A DNA stretch of 64,000 bases from Moorella mulderi DSM 14980 (GCF_001594015.1 NZ_LTBC01000005.1:1-64000); one strand, 5' to 3'. Positions 35,637 to 44,652 are shown, counted from the first letter of the stretch. A program made the numbers and translations. Notes: a model not told the origin generated them from the letters alone.

Positions 35637-36875
35637 CTAAGGCAAGGTGGTGACGACAGCCTCGTTTGAATATGCTGATGTTCCCGCTAGATTGAAGGCC
35701 AGTACCCGGTAGGTGTAGGTGGTGTTGGCCTCGACGTGGGTATCGGTATAGGCCGTTGCTCCCACCATCAGGGTGGTGACCCGCAAAAACGGCCCGGCTC
35801 CCGTCCGGCGCTCCAAAACGAACCCGTCTTCATCGGCAGCGTTGTTTATCCAGGTAAGTTCAACCTGCCCTGGTAAAGCCGCCGTGGCCGTCAAATTTGA
35901 CGGGGCCTGCGGAGGAGTTACAGGAAAGACCGGGCGAACATCAACAAGGGCCATCATCCCGCCGGGGTAATCGTCGGTATTGACCAGGTGCAAAAGATCC
36001 CGGTCGTATAGATAATGCTCCCCTTCCGGGGGCGTGAAGACCAGGTCGGCGCTCTGCCCGGCGCCTAAGGTTATCGCGTTCTTATCGTAAGTAGCGTCAA
36101 GCAAAGGACTGCGGCGGGGCCGGCCGTCCTCGGCCACAACGCGCGCCGGCCCTTCCTGGAAGGCCAGGGTGTGGGCAAGGAAGCCAGCATTAATTAAGCG
36201 GAGCAGTACCCGCTGGCCGGCAAGGACGGGGACGCGGGAGGTGAGGGGTTGCGCGGACCTATCGGGTGGGGCCACACAGTCCGGGAAGGGGCGCCCGTTT
36301 ACCAGCCAGTACTGCGGGGCGTAGTTCAACGGGTTGTATACGGCGCCGGTGGCGATAACTTCGTGCGCCGCGCGGTCGAATTCGCTGAGCAGGATAACAG
36401 CCTCAACGTCGTAACCACTCCCGGTATCTGCCCCGTAGGCGGTATAATAGTTGGAGCTGGCCGGGTCGTCCCAGCCGGCCGGCCTTACGATGAGCGCGCC
36501 GTACAGGCCCATCTGGACCTGACGCTCGGGACTGGTGCCGCTTTCATAGCGAAAGGTACCCGGGCGGTAGGCGGGAAAACTATAGACCACACTCCTTCCT
36601 GGCGCGGCGAAGCGAGTGAGCGAAACCAGCCGGCCGCCGGCGTCGAGGACCGGTTCCGGGGCAATCTCCTGCCCCGGAAAAGTAAGAGATACAGGTTCGT
36701 TCAGCATGTTATGGAGCGTTATTTCTACCATATCGCCGACCGTGGCTTCAATTACAGGTCCCGGCACTTGAGGCGCGGCGGTCGGACTGGCAGCCAGGCC
36801 CCAGATAACGGCGGGGAAACCACCGGGCAGCGAAACAATGCCCGGACGTGCCCAGAGTTCTATGCTTACCAGCAT
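35637..36875 (-). CDS. Cupredoxin-domain protein with fibronectin III tail; copper ligands lost
   Basis: A 412-residue protein aligning by eye with the two genes upstream. At the position where a multicopper oxidase has His-x-His-Gly it has VSLTFPGQE (about 62-70), and where His-Cys-His is expected it has FRYESGTSPERQVQMGLYG (about 108-126). The second domain has FLAHTLAF in place of the His cluster and DDYPGGMMALVDV at the end. Residues about 320-412 form a fibronectin type III domain (APSNLTATA...YTYRVLAFN). It is therefore probably structural. No signal peptide. ATG 36875 has AAAGGAGATG upstream; four bases separate it from the preceding gene. Confidence 0.8.
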   Translation of the reverse strand: MLVSIELWARPGIVSLPGGFPAVIWGLAASPTAAPQVPGPVIEATVGDMVEITLHNMLNEPVSLTFPGQEIAPEPVLDAGGRLVSLTRFAAPGRSVVYSFPAYRPGTFRYESGTSPERQVQMGLYGALIVRPAGWDDPASSNYYTAYGADTGSGYDVEAVILLSEFDRAAHEVIATGAVYNPLNYAPQYWLVNGRPFPDCVAPPDRSAQPLTSRVPVLAGQRVLLRLINAGFLAHTLAFQEGPARVVAEDGRPRRSPLLDATYDKNAITLGAGQSADLVFTPPEGEHYLYDRDLLHLVNTDDYPGGMMALVDVRPVFPVTPPQAPSNLTATAALPGQVELTWINNAADEDGFVLERRTGAGPFLRVTTLMVGATAYTDTHVEANTTYTYRVLAFNLAGTSAYSNEAVVTTLP

Positions 36876-36879
36876 ACCT

Positions 36880-38118
36880 TCATCTCCTTTCGCGAGTACT
36901 ATTTGCACGGCTGTCTCTCTGCAGCCTGCCGACCTCCGGCCCGAGAGTACCGGCTGGAAAGATGCCGATCATCGTCATCATCCCCCCGGGGAATTCGCCC
37001 CAGTTGGTGATCTGCGGTTCGGAGTGGGAGTGGAGCATAAAGTAGTACTCGCCGGTCACGTTTAGAGAAGTTACTCCTATGGGTATGTCACCCTTTTGCC
37101 CTAAGTACGGGCTGCCACTCCACATGGTCCACCCGGCGTCACCAATCGCCTGGTTCCGGAGGTTGGGGATCGGGGTGGGGATCGGGGTGGTCACCGGGTC
37201 ATATACCGGGCCGTCCCACTGGAAGATCTGGTCGTAGGTCTGGCCGGGACCCACTAACACCGTGAAGTGTTTGTGCGATAGGTCCTGGGTGCCGTTTCTT
37301 AGCAGCCGCCCGTCCAGCGCGACCACCCGGGTATGGTTCCCGTGGGGGTGTAGCGGGTGGGCATCGCAGCCGGCGCCTATATAGCGTATAAGGACCCGCT
37401 CGCCCGGTTCCGCCATAATCATTGAGCCGTATGGCTGCCGGGGAAGATAGGTCGCTCTATCGGGCAACATCGTATCGGGGGCGCAGCGCCCGTTAATCGT
37501 CCAGTAGCGAGGCCTGTAAGTGCCGGGCCGGTAAGGTTTGCCCAAGCGGACGGCTTCGTGGAGCACCGGGTCTATCTCCGCGACCACCAGCAGGTATTCG
37601 CGGTCGAATTCGGTGCCGGTTTCCGGGCCGTAGGCGGACCAGGTGGCCGGGTCGAGCGGGTCGAAGCCGGCCGGGCGAACGATAATAGCCCCGTAGAGCC
37701 CCATCGGCACCTGTTTGTTAATCTCCGTACCGCTGTGGTAGATATAGGTGCCCGGCCGGCTGGCTACGAACTGGTAAATGACCGTCCCCCGCGGGGGTGC
37801 GTAATCGGTGAGGGAAACGAGGCGCCCGTTTTCGTATATGGGCCCGACCGGTACCGCGCCACTGTTGGTCAGCCTGAACACCCCGTTCTGGCCGGGGAAC
37901 ATTAGGGAAACTATCTCGGGCAGTTCGTTGGTCAGTTTAATGGTGACGGTATCGCCCTGGTTAACAATAATGGTCGGCCCGGGCAACTGGGCAGCCCGCC
38001 CCGTTTCATCCCGGTAGCCCCAGATGTAAATACTCGCCCCGTCGGGGGTGATGATATATCCGTCAACAGCGCGCAGGTGGATGGCCGGCGATCCGTTGGC
38101 TGTAGCTTGTGTTGGCAT
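36880..38118 (-). CDS. Multicopper-oxidase-like protein, C-domain copper ligands only
   Basis: A 412-residue two-cupredoxin protein. The N-domain lacks ligands: VSLMFPGQ replaces the His-x-His-Gly motif and YIYHSGTEINKQ replaces His-Cys-His. The C-domain retains AHPLHPHGNH (about 253-262) and a second His pair, LHSHSEPQ (about 362-369), but Ser replaces the type-1 copper Cys. The set looks like the trinuclear-centre half without a type-1 site. No signal peptide. ATG 38118 follows AGGAGGGAGG and lies inside the end of the next upstream gene (56-base overlap), so translation is coupled. Confidence 0.82.
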   Translation of the reverse strand: MPTQATANGSPAIHLRAVDGYIITPDGASIYIWGYRDETGRAAQLPGPTIIVNQGDTVTIKLTNELPEIVSLMFPGQNGVFRLTNSGAVPVGPIYENGRLVSLTDYAPPRGTVIYQFVASRPGTYIYHSGTEINKQVPMGLYGAIIVRPAGFDPLDPATWSAYGPETGTEFDREYLLVVAEIDPVLHEAVRLGKPYRPGTYRPRYWTINGRCAPDTMLPDRATYLPRQPYGSMIMAEPGERVLIRYIGAGCDAHPLHPHGNHTRVVALDGRLLRNGTQDLSHKHFTVLVGPGQTYDQIFQWDGPVYDPVTTPIPTPIPNLRNQAIGDAGWTMWSGSPYLGQKGDIPIGVTSLNVTGEYYFMLHSHSEPQITNWGEFPGGMMTMIGIFPAGTLGPEVGRLQRDSRANSTRERR

Positions 38119-39205
38119 GCATCCTCCCTCCTGGAAGTTGGTTGGGGGAGCCCTGGCCGGCCCCTCGCTTAAAAGCCGGGCCCGGCTGGGGCGGCAGGGT
38201 TCCGGCAGGGTATACAACAACGTGGGTCATCATCCCGCCGGGGGTAGCTCCCGCATTGGTGTTTTTATGGTAGCCCCTGTTGAAGAGCGGGTAAAGTCCC
38301 GGTTGTTGAGGTTCGATGATGACGTCGACTGTCTGCCCGGCGCCGAAATAGAGAACGTCCCGCCAGTGGGAAAGGTCCTCCCCGTGCAGCCCGCGCAACA
38401 GTTGGGCATCCCGGCCAATGATCCGCAGTGGCAGCCCGAGAATGGTGACGGCATGCTCTTCAAAACCGAGGTTTATGAAGCGCAGGAGCACCTTTTCCCC
38501 GGCGTTGGCCTGGATCAGGGAATGAGAGGGTTGCTGGCTGAGGTCGCCATCCGGCGCCGTATGCAGCGTGTCGGGGTAGGCGCGGCCGTTGATCAACCAG
38601 TAGGCCGGGCGGTATTCGCTCCAGTCGAACGCCTGGACCCTGTGCACCTGGTCGTGGGCTACCGGGTCGAGTTCCGATATCAGTAAAAAGTACTCCCGGT
38701 CGAATTCGGTTCCCGTACCCGCGCCGTACGCAGTTTTAAATAGCGGATTCGCAGGGTTGTAGTCGGCGGGACGGGCGATCAACGGCCCGACCATGCCCAT
38801 CTGAATGTGTTCTACCGGTTCAAAGTGGCAGTGGTACATATAGGTGCCGGGATCCTTGGGTTCGTAATAATATATGAAATCGCGCCCTACCGGTACCGCA
38901 ATTGACGTCTCGGGAACGCCGTCCCACAAAGATATCTGGTTGGGGAAGCCGTGCCAGTGGATCGTGTGGGAGTCGTCGAGGTCGGGCCGTTGCGGCATCC
39001 CCAGGTTGGTAAGGGTCAGTTCAACCCGGTCGCCGGCTCTGACATCCAGGAGCGGCGCGGGTAACGTTGCCTTCCCCCGGCGCGCGAAGATCTCGTTTTC
39101 GGGGACCCCGGTCAGGTCCACGAAACCGAAGATATAGTGGACCGAGCCGTCGGGCATGGTGATGAAACTGTCGGTTGCCCCGTAATGCACCTGGACGAAC
39201 GTCAC
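38063..39205 (-). CDS. Multicopper oxidase with full copper motifs in the N-domain
   Basis: A 380-residue two-cupredoxin protein. The N-domain holds HTIHWHGFPNQ (His 83 and 85) and YHCHFEPVEHIQMGM (His 125, Cys 126, His 127, His 133, Met 138), i.e. type-1 copper ligands plus half of a trinuclear centre. The C-domain is degenerate: EEHAVTILG instead of His-Pro-x-His-x-His-Gly, and YHKNTNAGATPGGMM at the end. It therefore complements the next gene, which keeps only the C-domain half. No signal peptide. GTG 39205 has GGGAGGAG five bases upstream. Third or second in the minus-strand run after the giant protein gene. Confidence 0.85.
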   Translation of the reverse strand: MTFVQVHYGATDSFITMPDGSVHYIFGFVDLTGVPENEIFARRGKATLPAPLLDVRAGDRVELTLTNLGMPQRPDLDDSHTIHWHGFPNQISLWDGVPETSIAVPVGRDFIYYYEPKDPGTYMYHCHFEPVEHIQMGMVGPLIARPADYNPANPLFKTAYGAGTGTEFDREYFLLISELDPVAHDQVHRVQAFDWSEYRPAYWLINGRAYPDTLHTAPDGDLSQQPSHSLIQANAGEKVLLRFINLGFEEHAVTILGLPLRIIGRDAQLLRGLHGEDLSHWRDVLYFGAGQTVDVIIEPQQPGLYPLFNRGYHKNTNAGATPGGMMTHVVVYPAGTLPPQPGPAFKRGAGQGSPNQLPGGRMHANTSYSQRIAGHPPARC

Positions 39206-39230
39206 GTGAACTCCTCCCTGGTGAAAAAAT

Positions 39231-42200
39231 TTAGCGGGCCTCGTCGGCGCCGATATCCACCCCGGCCCCCCGGGGTCGCGGCTGGTCGTCGAAATCGGTT
39301 TGCGGCGCGTTATAGATATCGCCGTTCACGACGAGGGTAGTGGTGCCCCGGTCGATGACCGGTGAATTCGGTTTCAGGTGGTAATCGCCCTGCAGTTGCG
39401 GTTCGACTGTTATAATTTTAACGGTCTTGAAGTCCGGCTCCATATTGAAGGCTACGGCCGTGACGGCGGTATCATAAGGCGCCACGAAAGAGGGGTTAAC
39501 GCCAATAATGTTGGTAGGAACGGGTACGCCGTACGGTTGCGACAGGCTGCAGTAGCGCGGGCTCAGCACCTCGGGCGCCGGGGTACCGAAGACCTCGAGA
39601 TCAATTACGTTGACCGGGTTCGGGTCGGCCGGCGCCCCGATGCCGGCGATACCGCCGCGGCCGTCGTTCAGGGTCGGATCGTACCAGCCGGCCCGGTTAT
39701 CCCAGAAGATGTTGTTGAAGAGGACCGGGTTGCTGAAGGTCGGGGCGCCCGGCGGCAGGCTGGCCTGGAAGGCGGCGCTGTTCGCCTCGCTGACAAGGCC
39801 CGCCCCGTGCGGCCGGCCGTCGCTGTCTTCGGCGGTGGCAGTGGTGATGTTCTTCGCCACGGTGTTGTTGACGATTACCACGTTGGACGCATCGTCGAGG
39901 GCAATCCCCCCGCCGAGGTCGGTGGAGACGTTGTTAGTGATGATGTTGTTATAGATGTTGATGCGGTGAGTGCCTGCCCGGAGCAGGCGGATCCCGCCGC
40001 CGTCGTCGTTGGCCAGGTTGCCCTGGACGAGGTTGTTGTAAATGTCCACCGCCCCGGAGCCGGGCGAAAGGGTTGCCGGCGGGATTGGCTGTTCGCCGCC
40101 TATAAAGATGCCCGCACCCTCGTCAAAGGAAGCGTTGAAAAGGAACTTGTTGTGGTGGATGCGCCCGCCGTGGCTCAGCCCGAAATGCGAGAGACCGCCG
40201 CCGTATTCGGCGGAGTAGTTGCCGCAGACCTCGTTGTGGTCGAATTCATACCCGTCGGCGCCGGTGAAGATCCCCACGCCGCCGGCCAGGCTGATGCCGC
40301 CGTTATTCAGGATGCGGTTGTGGTGGATGTGCACGCCGTCATTGTGGTTGTCACCGGCGTAGGGCCTGCCGATGGTGATCGCGCCCCCGAAGCCGCCGCC
40401 GTTGCTCATGATGACGTTGTTGCTGATCTCGAGGTAGCGACAGTAAGCGTTGGCCACAACGCCCCCGCCTTCTTCGCCCCGCACACCGGTGATCGTCAGC
40501 CCGTCAATTTGCGTCGTAAACGCGGGGCCGAAGGTGCCATCCTTGGCTACTACCGTGATGACCTGGCCGCGCGGTATCTCCTGAGGCCCGTCAAAGGTAA
40601 TGGCGGCGAGCTTTGTTTCCCATTGCTGCCGGTAGCTGGCGAAGAAGCGCCCGTCCAGCCTGGTAACCCAGGCCCCCATGCCCTGCAGTTTAACATTCTT
40701 GTAGATAACCGGGCTCTCGTAGTAAACGCCGGGATTGATAATCACCAGTGACCCCGGCGCGGCGCGGTCGATGGCCGCCTGGATGGTCGTACGGGGGGTG
40801 ACGTTTACGATCGGGGGATCGTAGGTCCCGGGGACCAGGACGTGGATGGTGATTCCCAATGTACTGGGGATACCGGCACTCGAGGTTATCACCATCTGGG
40901 CCGGGCCGGCAGCGAAGCTTGGCGGCACGTATGCCAGGATAAAGTTATCACGCCAGGCCAGGACACGGATGGCTCTGCCGTTAAGCGTCACTGTTCCTGG
41001 ATGGGCACCGAAGTTACGCCCCCTGATGAAGATCAGGCGGTTACCGGTCAAAGTCACGTAGACAGGATTAACGCTCCCGATCTCCGGGGCGCCCGTTGCC
41101 TGGCAGAGCGGCGGCCGCGAGAATTGCGCCCCCGGTCTTCCCACGAAGGCGGTAATGGGGAAAAGGGCGACGTCGGCATAGGTGGTTTTCCCCGGCCAGA
41201 CATCGAAGACCATGGTCAAGGTCTGGTAATTGGGATTATATCTTGTATTGGGCCGGCCGGGGTCGCCGGGGTCGTTGCCGACAACCAGGTACATCCCCGG
41301 GGCCACGCCGGAGGGAATAGGTACGTTGCGGGTATAAGTGGACGGTAAGAGCACCTCAAAGATGCCGTTGGCGTCCGAATGAACGGTGGTGATCAACCGC
41401 CCCGTATAGTCCCGGATGCCGACCGGTGTATAAGGAATACCGCGCTTTTCGCCGTAGTAGATAAAATTCGGGTCGGTTTCGATATTCACGTCGTCGAGGA
41501 GGAAGCCGACGATGCGCCCCGGCACCGGAACATCGGTATACAGGAAGAAGTCTGCCACCGCGTTTTGCCCTGGACTGACGGTAACTATTTTAGTATCGTA
41601 TTTGTCGCCATAGTAAGGGGGCGGGGGCAGGCGGAACAGAGCCGCATCAGTAGCGCTGGCGGGTTGGTCCCGGGTGGTCGTCGAAAGAGCGACAAACCGG
41701 TCGCCCTGGCCGGTGTTCACCGCTCCGGGGTCGAGCACCTTGTACAGCGGTTTCGGGGAACCATCTGGCAAAAGGTTATACGGGTCGGTGGGCGGGACCA
41801 CCTGCACAAGGTAGGTTCCTGGTGGGAGCGGCTTTTCCACGGCGCCGGGGGCCCCGAAGTAGGGATCGAAGTAAGTCGCGAAGGAGTAACCGCCGTCAAA
41901 GACGCCGTCTTTGATCTGGTTGGAGGCGTTGGGTACTTCGATACAGCCCGGGTCAACGCTGCCGTCGGGCCGCACGCAGCCGGCTGGATGTTGCCAGGCG
42001 TCGGTCTGCACGGAGTTAATCAGCGTGGTGCTGCCGTCGTCATTCAGCCGGTAGAGGTTGACGGTTACGTTGGGGATGCCCGGTTCGTAGTCCTCGGCCA
42101 CCGCGTAGCGGGGGTTGAGTTCGTTGCGCATCGTCGCGTAATAAACGATTCCCGAGATGCCCCCGTGGAGTTCGTCGTCAGGTGTTCCCACGAGCCCGTC

Positions 42201-43742
42201 CGGTCCCGGTAGCGGGTATTCCCGCATCCCCCAATCGATGCGGTTCGTTTTCGCCGCCCACGTCAGGACCGCCAGGGTAAGGGCGCGGGGATGGGTCGTA
42301 GTGGGCCGCGGCGGGGTGATCCCGTAATCGGGGGTAGCGGTCGCGGCCGTGCGCCCGAACCGGTCGAAGCCCAGTTCCGCCACGGCGAACCGCTCGAGTT
42401 CGAAAACTTCGTTGAAAGAGTAGCGACCGTCGAGATCGGTTACGGTGGCATACTGCCCACTGCCGTCTTTGAAGCGCGTGCCCACGGGGACATTGGGGAT
42501 ACCTTCCTCGATATAGTTCCCGGCAGCATCCGTATCGCGTACGCCGTTGCCGTTCTCGTCCCGGAAGACCATGCCGCTGATCCAGCCGAACCAGCGCGGG
42601 ATGCCGATATCGCCCATAGCAATCGTTTCACCCGCGGCGATCTGGACAGTACGGAAGGAGATAATGTGGTCGAGGGGTTCATCCCAGAAGGCCATCTGGT
42701 AGATGCCCGCAGGAACGTTGGTGATGGTAAAGGTTCCGTCAGGGTTGCCCCGGCCGGTATAGACCTGCTCGTCGGTGCGGCCGATATCGGTAAGAGCGAT
42801 CCAGGGCCGGTCGACGGGTCCGCCGAGGGTCAGGGGCCTGACTGGCGGTGTGAACTCGATGATCGTACGGACGCGGCCGGTGATGGTGCCCGTTCCCGCT
42901 CCGGGGGCGAACTCCTTCGGCCTGACAAAACCGAACCAGACCAGGGGTGCCTTGAAACCCTCGCGCGGGCTATACCCGTCGTTGCCTTCTTCAATCCAGG
43001 CGTCAATGACGTGGGTACCCTCGATGGTTGTGGTCTGGATCCAGTCGCTGCCGTCGGGCGGGATCGCCTGCACCCCGTACTTGCCCGGCGGCAGGTTTTC
43101 AATGACGGCGTCGCCGTTTTCATCCGTCCAGATTATGCCACCGGTGTTCGGCACCGGGACTGGTTTCCCGTCCGGACCGATAATCAGGTTGCCGCCGGCG
43201 TCCCGCTTGTAAACCGTTCCGAGGGGGTTGCCGAAATAGTCGACCGTAACCTCGCCGGTGACATCTGCAAGCACGATGCGGAACCCCGGCAGGCCGTGTT
43301 CGAGGGGGAAGTCATCCTCGCCGTTGACCGGGTGGATGTCTTCGAAAACGTGGACGCGGATTTTGGCAAGCGGCAGGGGGTGGGGCTGCAACTCAACGGT
43401 CAGCGTGCTGTCACGCTTCAGGTTGATCCAGTTACCCCCGAGCTTGTAGCCGGGAGCCAGGACGGAGACGAGGTATTTGCCGGACGGCAGGGAGACGGTG
43501 GGTTGCCTGGAGTCCCCCGTGGCCACGACCGCACTGTGGCTGGCGCCGGGCTTTAATGAAGGCCAGTTAGCCGGATCGGGGTCGAAAGGATCCCCCACGT
43601 TGTCCTGGTTGACGATGAATTGGAAATTCGTTATACGTATCCCTGTGCCGGCTTGCAAGACATTTATTGTGAGTCGAAAAATGCCGGTTTGACTGGTGGG
43701 ACTGCGCCTGGATATTACTGGCTGCTTTCTACTAATATCCAT
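39231..43742 (-). CDS. Giant multi-domain surface-type protein: SdrD-like repeats, IPT/TIG, beta-helix
   Basis: A 1503-residue protein. Residues about 1-890 are serial transthyretin/SdrD-B-like beta modules, recognised by recurring GxVFRDENGNGVRDT, TDLDGRYSFNEV, NVPAGIYQMAF and LPPGKYGVQAIPP blocks. About 890-975 is an IPT/TIG domain (PVYVTLTGNRLIFIRGRNFG). About 985-1480 is a right-handed beta-helix (TTIQAAIDRAAPGSLVIINP, then many HHNRILNNGG/IYNNIITNN rungs), ending GAGVDIGADEAR. No signal peptide, sorting motif or membrane anchor is visible although such proteins are normally extracellular. A sigma-K-like promoter lies upstream. GGAGG stands ten bases before ATG 43742. Twenty-five bases separate it from the oxidase gene. 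Confidence 0.85.
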   Translation of the reverse strand: MDISRKQPVISRRSPTSQTGIFRLTINVLQAGTGIRITNFQFIVNQDNVGDPFDPDPANWPSLKPGASHSAVVATGDSRQPTVSLPSGKYLVSVLAPGYKLGGNWINLKRDSTLTVELQPHPLPLAKIRVHVFEDIHPVNGEDDFPLEHGLPGFRIVLADVTGEVTVDYFGNPLGTVYKRDAGGNLIIGPDGKPVPVPNTGGIIWTDENGDAVIENLPPGKYGVQAIPPDGSDWIQTTTIEGTHVIDAWIEEGNDGYSPREGFKAPLVWFGFVRPKEFAPGAGTGTITGRVRTIIEFTPPVRPLTLGGPVDRPWIALTDIGRTDEQVYTGRGNPDGTFTITNVPAGIYQMAFWDEPLDHIISFRTVQIAAGETIAMGDIGIPRWFGWISGMVFRDENGNGVRDTDAAGNYIEEGIPNVPVGTRFKDGSGQYATVTDLDGRYSFNEVFELERFAVAELGFDRFGRTAATATPDYGITPPRPTTTHPRALTLAVLTWAAKTNRIDWGMREYPLPGPDGLVGTPDDELHGGISGIVYYATMRNELNPRYAVAEDYEPGIPNVTVNLYRLNDDGSTTLINSVQTDAWQHPAGCVRPDGSVDPGCIEVPNASNQIKDGVFDGGYSFATYFDPYFGAPGAVEKPLPPGTYLVQVVPPTDPYNLLPDGSPKPLYKVLDPGAVNTGQGDRFVALSTTTRDQPASATDAALFRLPPPPYYGDKYDTKIVTVSPGQNAVADFFLYTDVPVPGRIVGFLLDDVNIETDPNFIYYGEKRGIPYTPVGIRDYTGRLITTVHSDANGIFEVLLPSTYTRNVPIPSGVAPGMYLVVGNDPGDPGRPNTRYNPNYQTLTMVFDVWPGKTTYADVALFPITAFVGRPGAQFSRPPLCQATGAPEIGSVNPVYVTLTGNRLIFIRGRNFGAHPGTVTLNGRAIRVLAWRDNFILAYVPPSFAAGPAQMVITSSAGIPSTLGITIHVLVPGTYDPPIVNVTPRTTIQAAIDRAAPGSLVIINPGVYYESPVIYKNVKLQGMGAWVTRLDGRFFASYRQQWETKLAAITFDGPQEIPRGQVITVVAKDGTFGPAFTTQIDGLTITGVRGEEGGGVVANAYCRYLEISNNVIMSNGGGFGGAITIGRPYAGDNHNDGVHIHHNRILNNGGISLAGGVGIFTGADGYEFDHNEVCGNYSAEYGGGLSHFGLSHGGRIHHNKFLFNASFDEGAGIFIGGEQPIPPATLSPGSGAVDIYNNLVQGNLANDDGGGIRLLRAGTHRINIYNNIITNNVSTDLGGGIALDDASNVVIVNNTVAKNITTATAEDSDGRPHGAGLVSEANSAAFQASLPPGAPTFSNPVLFNNIFWDNRAGWYDPTLNDGRGGIAGIGAPADPNPVNVIDLEVFGTPAPEVLSPRYCSLSQPYGVPVPTNIIGVNPSFVAPYDTAVTAVAFNMEPDFKTVKIITVEPQLQGDYHLKPNSPVIDRGTTTLVVNGDIYNAPQTDFDDQPRPRGAGVDIGADEAR

Positions 43743-43773
43743 ATTGTCCCAACCTCCAGTTAAAACTCTGGAT

Positions 43774-43800
43774 TATCTTATTCTTATTATTTAAATTGGT
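43774..43800 (-). promoter_or_regulatory. Candidate sigma-K promoter for the giant protein
   Basis: On the minus strand AC (43800-43799) is followed after 16 bases by AATAAGATA (43782-43774). The mother-cell sigma-K pattern is AC, 16-17 bases, CATANNNTA; only the first base of the -10 differs. The start codon is about 30 bases downstream. Confidence 0.5.
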
Positions 43801-43902
43801 TACTGAGGGTAGAGATAGAGTTATAATTGTGGTAGGGATAGTGGTGCTGATCGTATGGCTGGTGTAAGAGCCCGGAGGCGGACAGGCAGTCCTATAGATA
43901 TG

Positions 43903-43942
43903 AAATAGAACAGGGAGGCGATGCTGCTTCCCTGTTCTATTT
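43903..43942. terminator. 14-bp inverted repeat at the end of the catalase-like gene
   Basis: AAATAGAACAGGGA (43903-43916) pairs perfectly with TCCCTGTTCTATTT (43929-43942). Its right arm touches the catalase-like stop codon at 43944-43942. The T-rich stem base allows termination in either direction. Confidence 0.75.
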
Positions 43943-44628
43943 TACTGGGGCGGGATTTGCGGCTCGGAAAAGGACGGTGGTTGCGGGTCATGCAGGGAGG
44001 AACCCACATAGTTGCCGGGTGTGGACAGGTTGAAAAAGAGCCGGGCATCCTTGTCCACACCCCAGTCCTGGGTGGAGCCGGTGCCCTGGACCTTCTGGAA
44101 GCATTCCCGGAACATGGTGTTGTGCGCCTCTTCCCTGTTCAACAGGAAATCGATCATCTGCCGCACATACCGGTCGGCGATTTGCCGGTGCAGATATTCA
44201 TAAACAACCTTGGCACGTTGTTCGGCAGCGATGTTGGAAAGCAGGTCCGCGGGCAGGTCACCGGTGGCTTCAATGTAAGACGCGGTCCACACCTGGCCGG
44301 AGACGTTGCTGTAAAAGGGATTGAGTCCGGTCGTTACATGCGCCTGAACATTGCCGATGGTGGCATTCATGGCCTGAGGTTCATGGCCGTTCAAGAGGTT
44401 GACTGCCGTACATACCATTTCCAGGTGACTGAGTTCCTCCGCGGCGATGTCAAGGAAAATATCCTTGATGGCCGGGTCTTGAATGCGAAAACTTTGGGCC
44501 AGGTATTGCAACCCGGCTTTCAGCTCACCGTGCGGGCCCCCGATTTGCTCCTGCAAAAGCGCCGCGTAGTTCGGGTTCGGCCGTTCCACACGCACCATTT
44601 CTAGCAGGTTCTTATCGTGCTTGAACAT
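43942..44628 (-). CDS. Manganese-catalase-like ferritin-fold protein (CotJC type)
   Basis: A 228-residue protein of the manganese catalase family, to which the spore coat protein CotJC belongs. Dimanganese ligands are in place: Glu in GPHGELKAG (35), the helix AAEELSHLEM (Glu 65, His 68), Glu in IAAEQRAKVVYEY (136) and NREEAHNTMF (Glu 166/167, His 169). It degrades hydrogen peroxide if active. No signal peptide. ATG 44628 has AAAGGAGG upstream and a sigma-K-like promoter further up. A separate transcription unit from the giant gene, which begins 200 bases downstream, but similarly controlled. Confidence 0.87.
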   Translation of the reverse strand: MFKHDKNLLEMVRVERPNPNYAALLQEQIGGPHGELKAGLQYLAQSFRIQDPAIKDIFLDIAAEELSHLEMVCTAVNLLNGHEPQAMNATIGNVQAHVTTGLNPFYSNVSGQVWTASYIEATGDLPADLLSNIAAEQRAKVVYEYLHRQIADRYVRQMIDFLLNREEAHNTMFRECFQKVQGTGSTQDWGVDKDARLFFNLSTPGNYVGSSLHDPQPPSFSEPQIPPQ

Positions 44629-44652
44629 GCTATTCCTCCTTTCTAAGTCTAT

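Noticed and set aside
39600-40500. Recurring motifs resembling a repeat array
   Set aside because: These are beta-helix rungs coded by one gene. Units vary in length and sequence, there are no spacers, and this is not a CRISPR array.
39378-43556. Long open frames on the plus strand opposite the giant protein gene (39378-40751, 42291-43556 and others)
   Set aside because: They mirror the codon structure of the minus-strand gene, have no domain I recognise and have Arg/Gly/Val-rich composition typical of antisense frames in GC-rich DNA.
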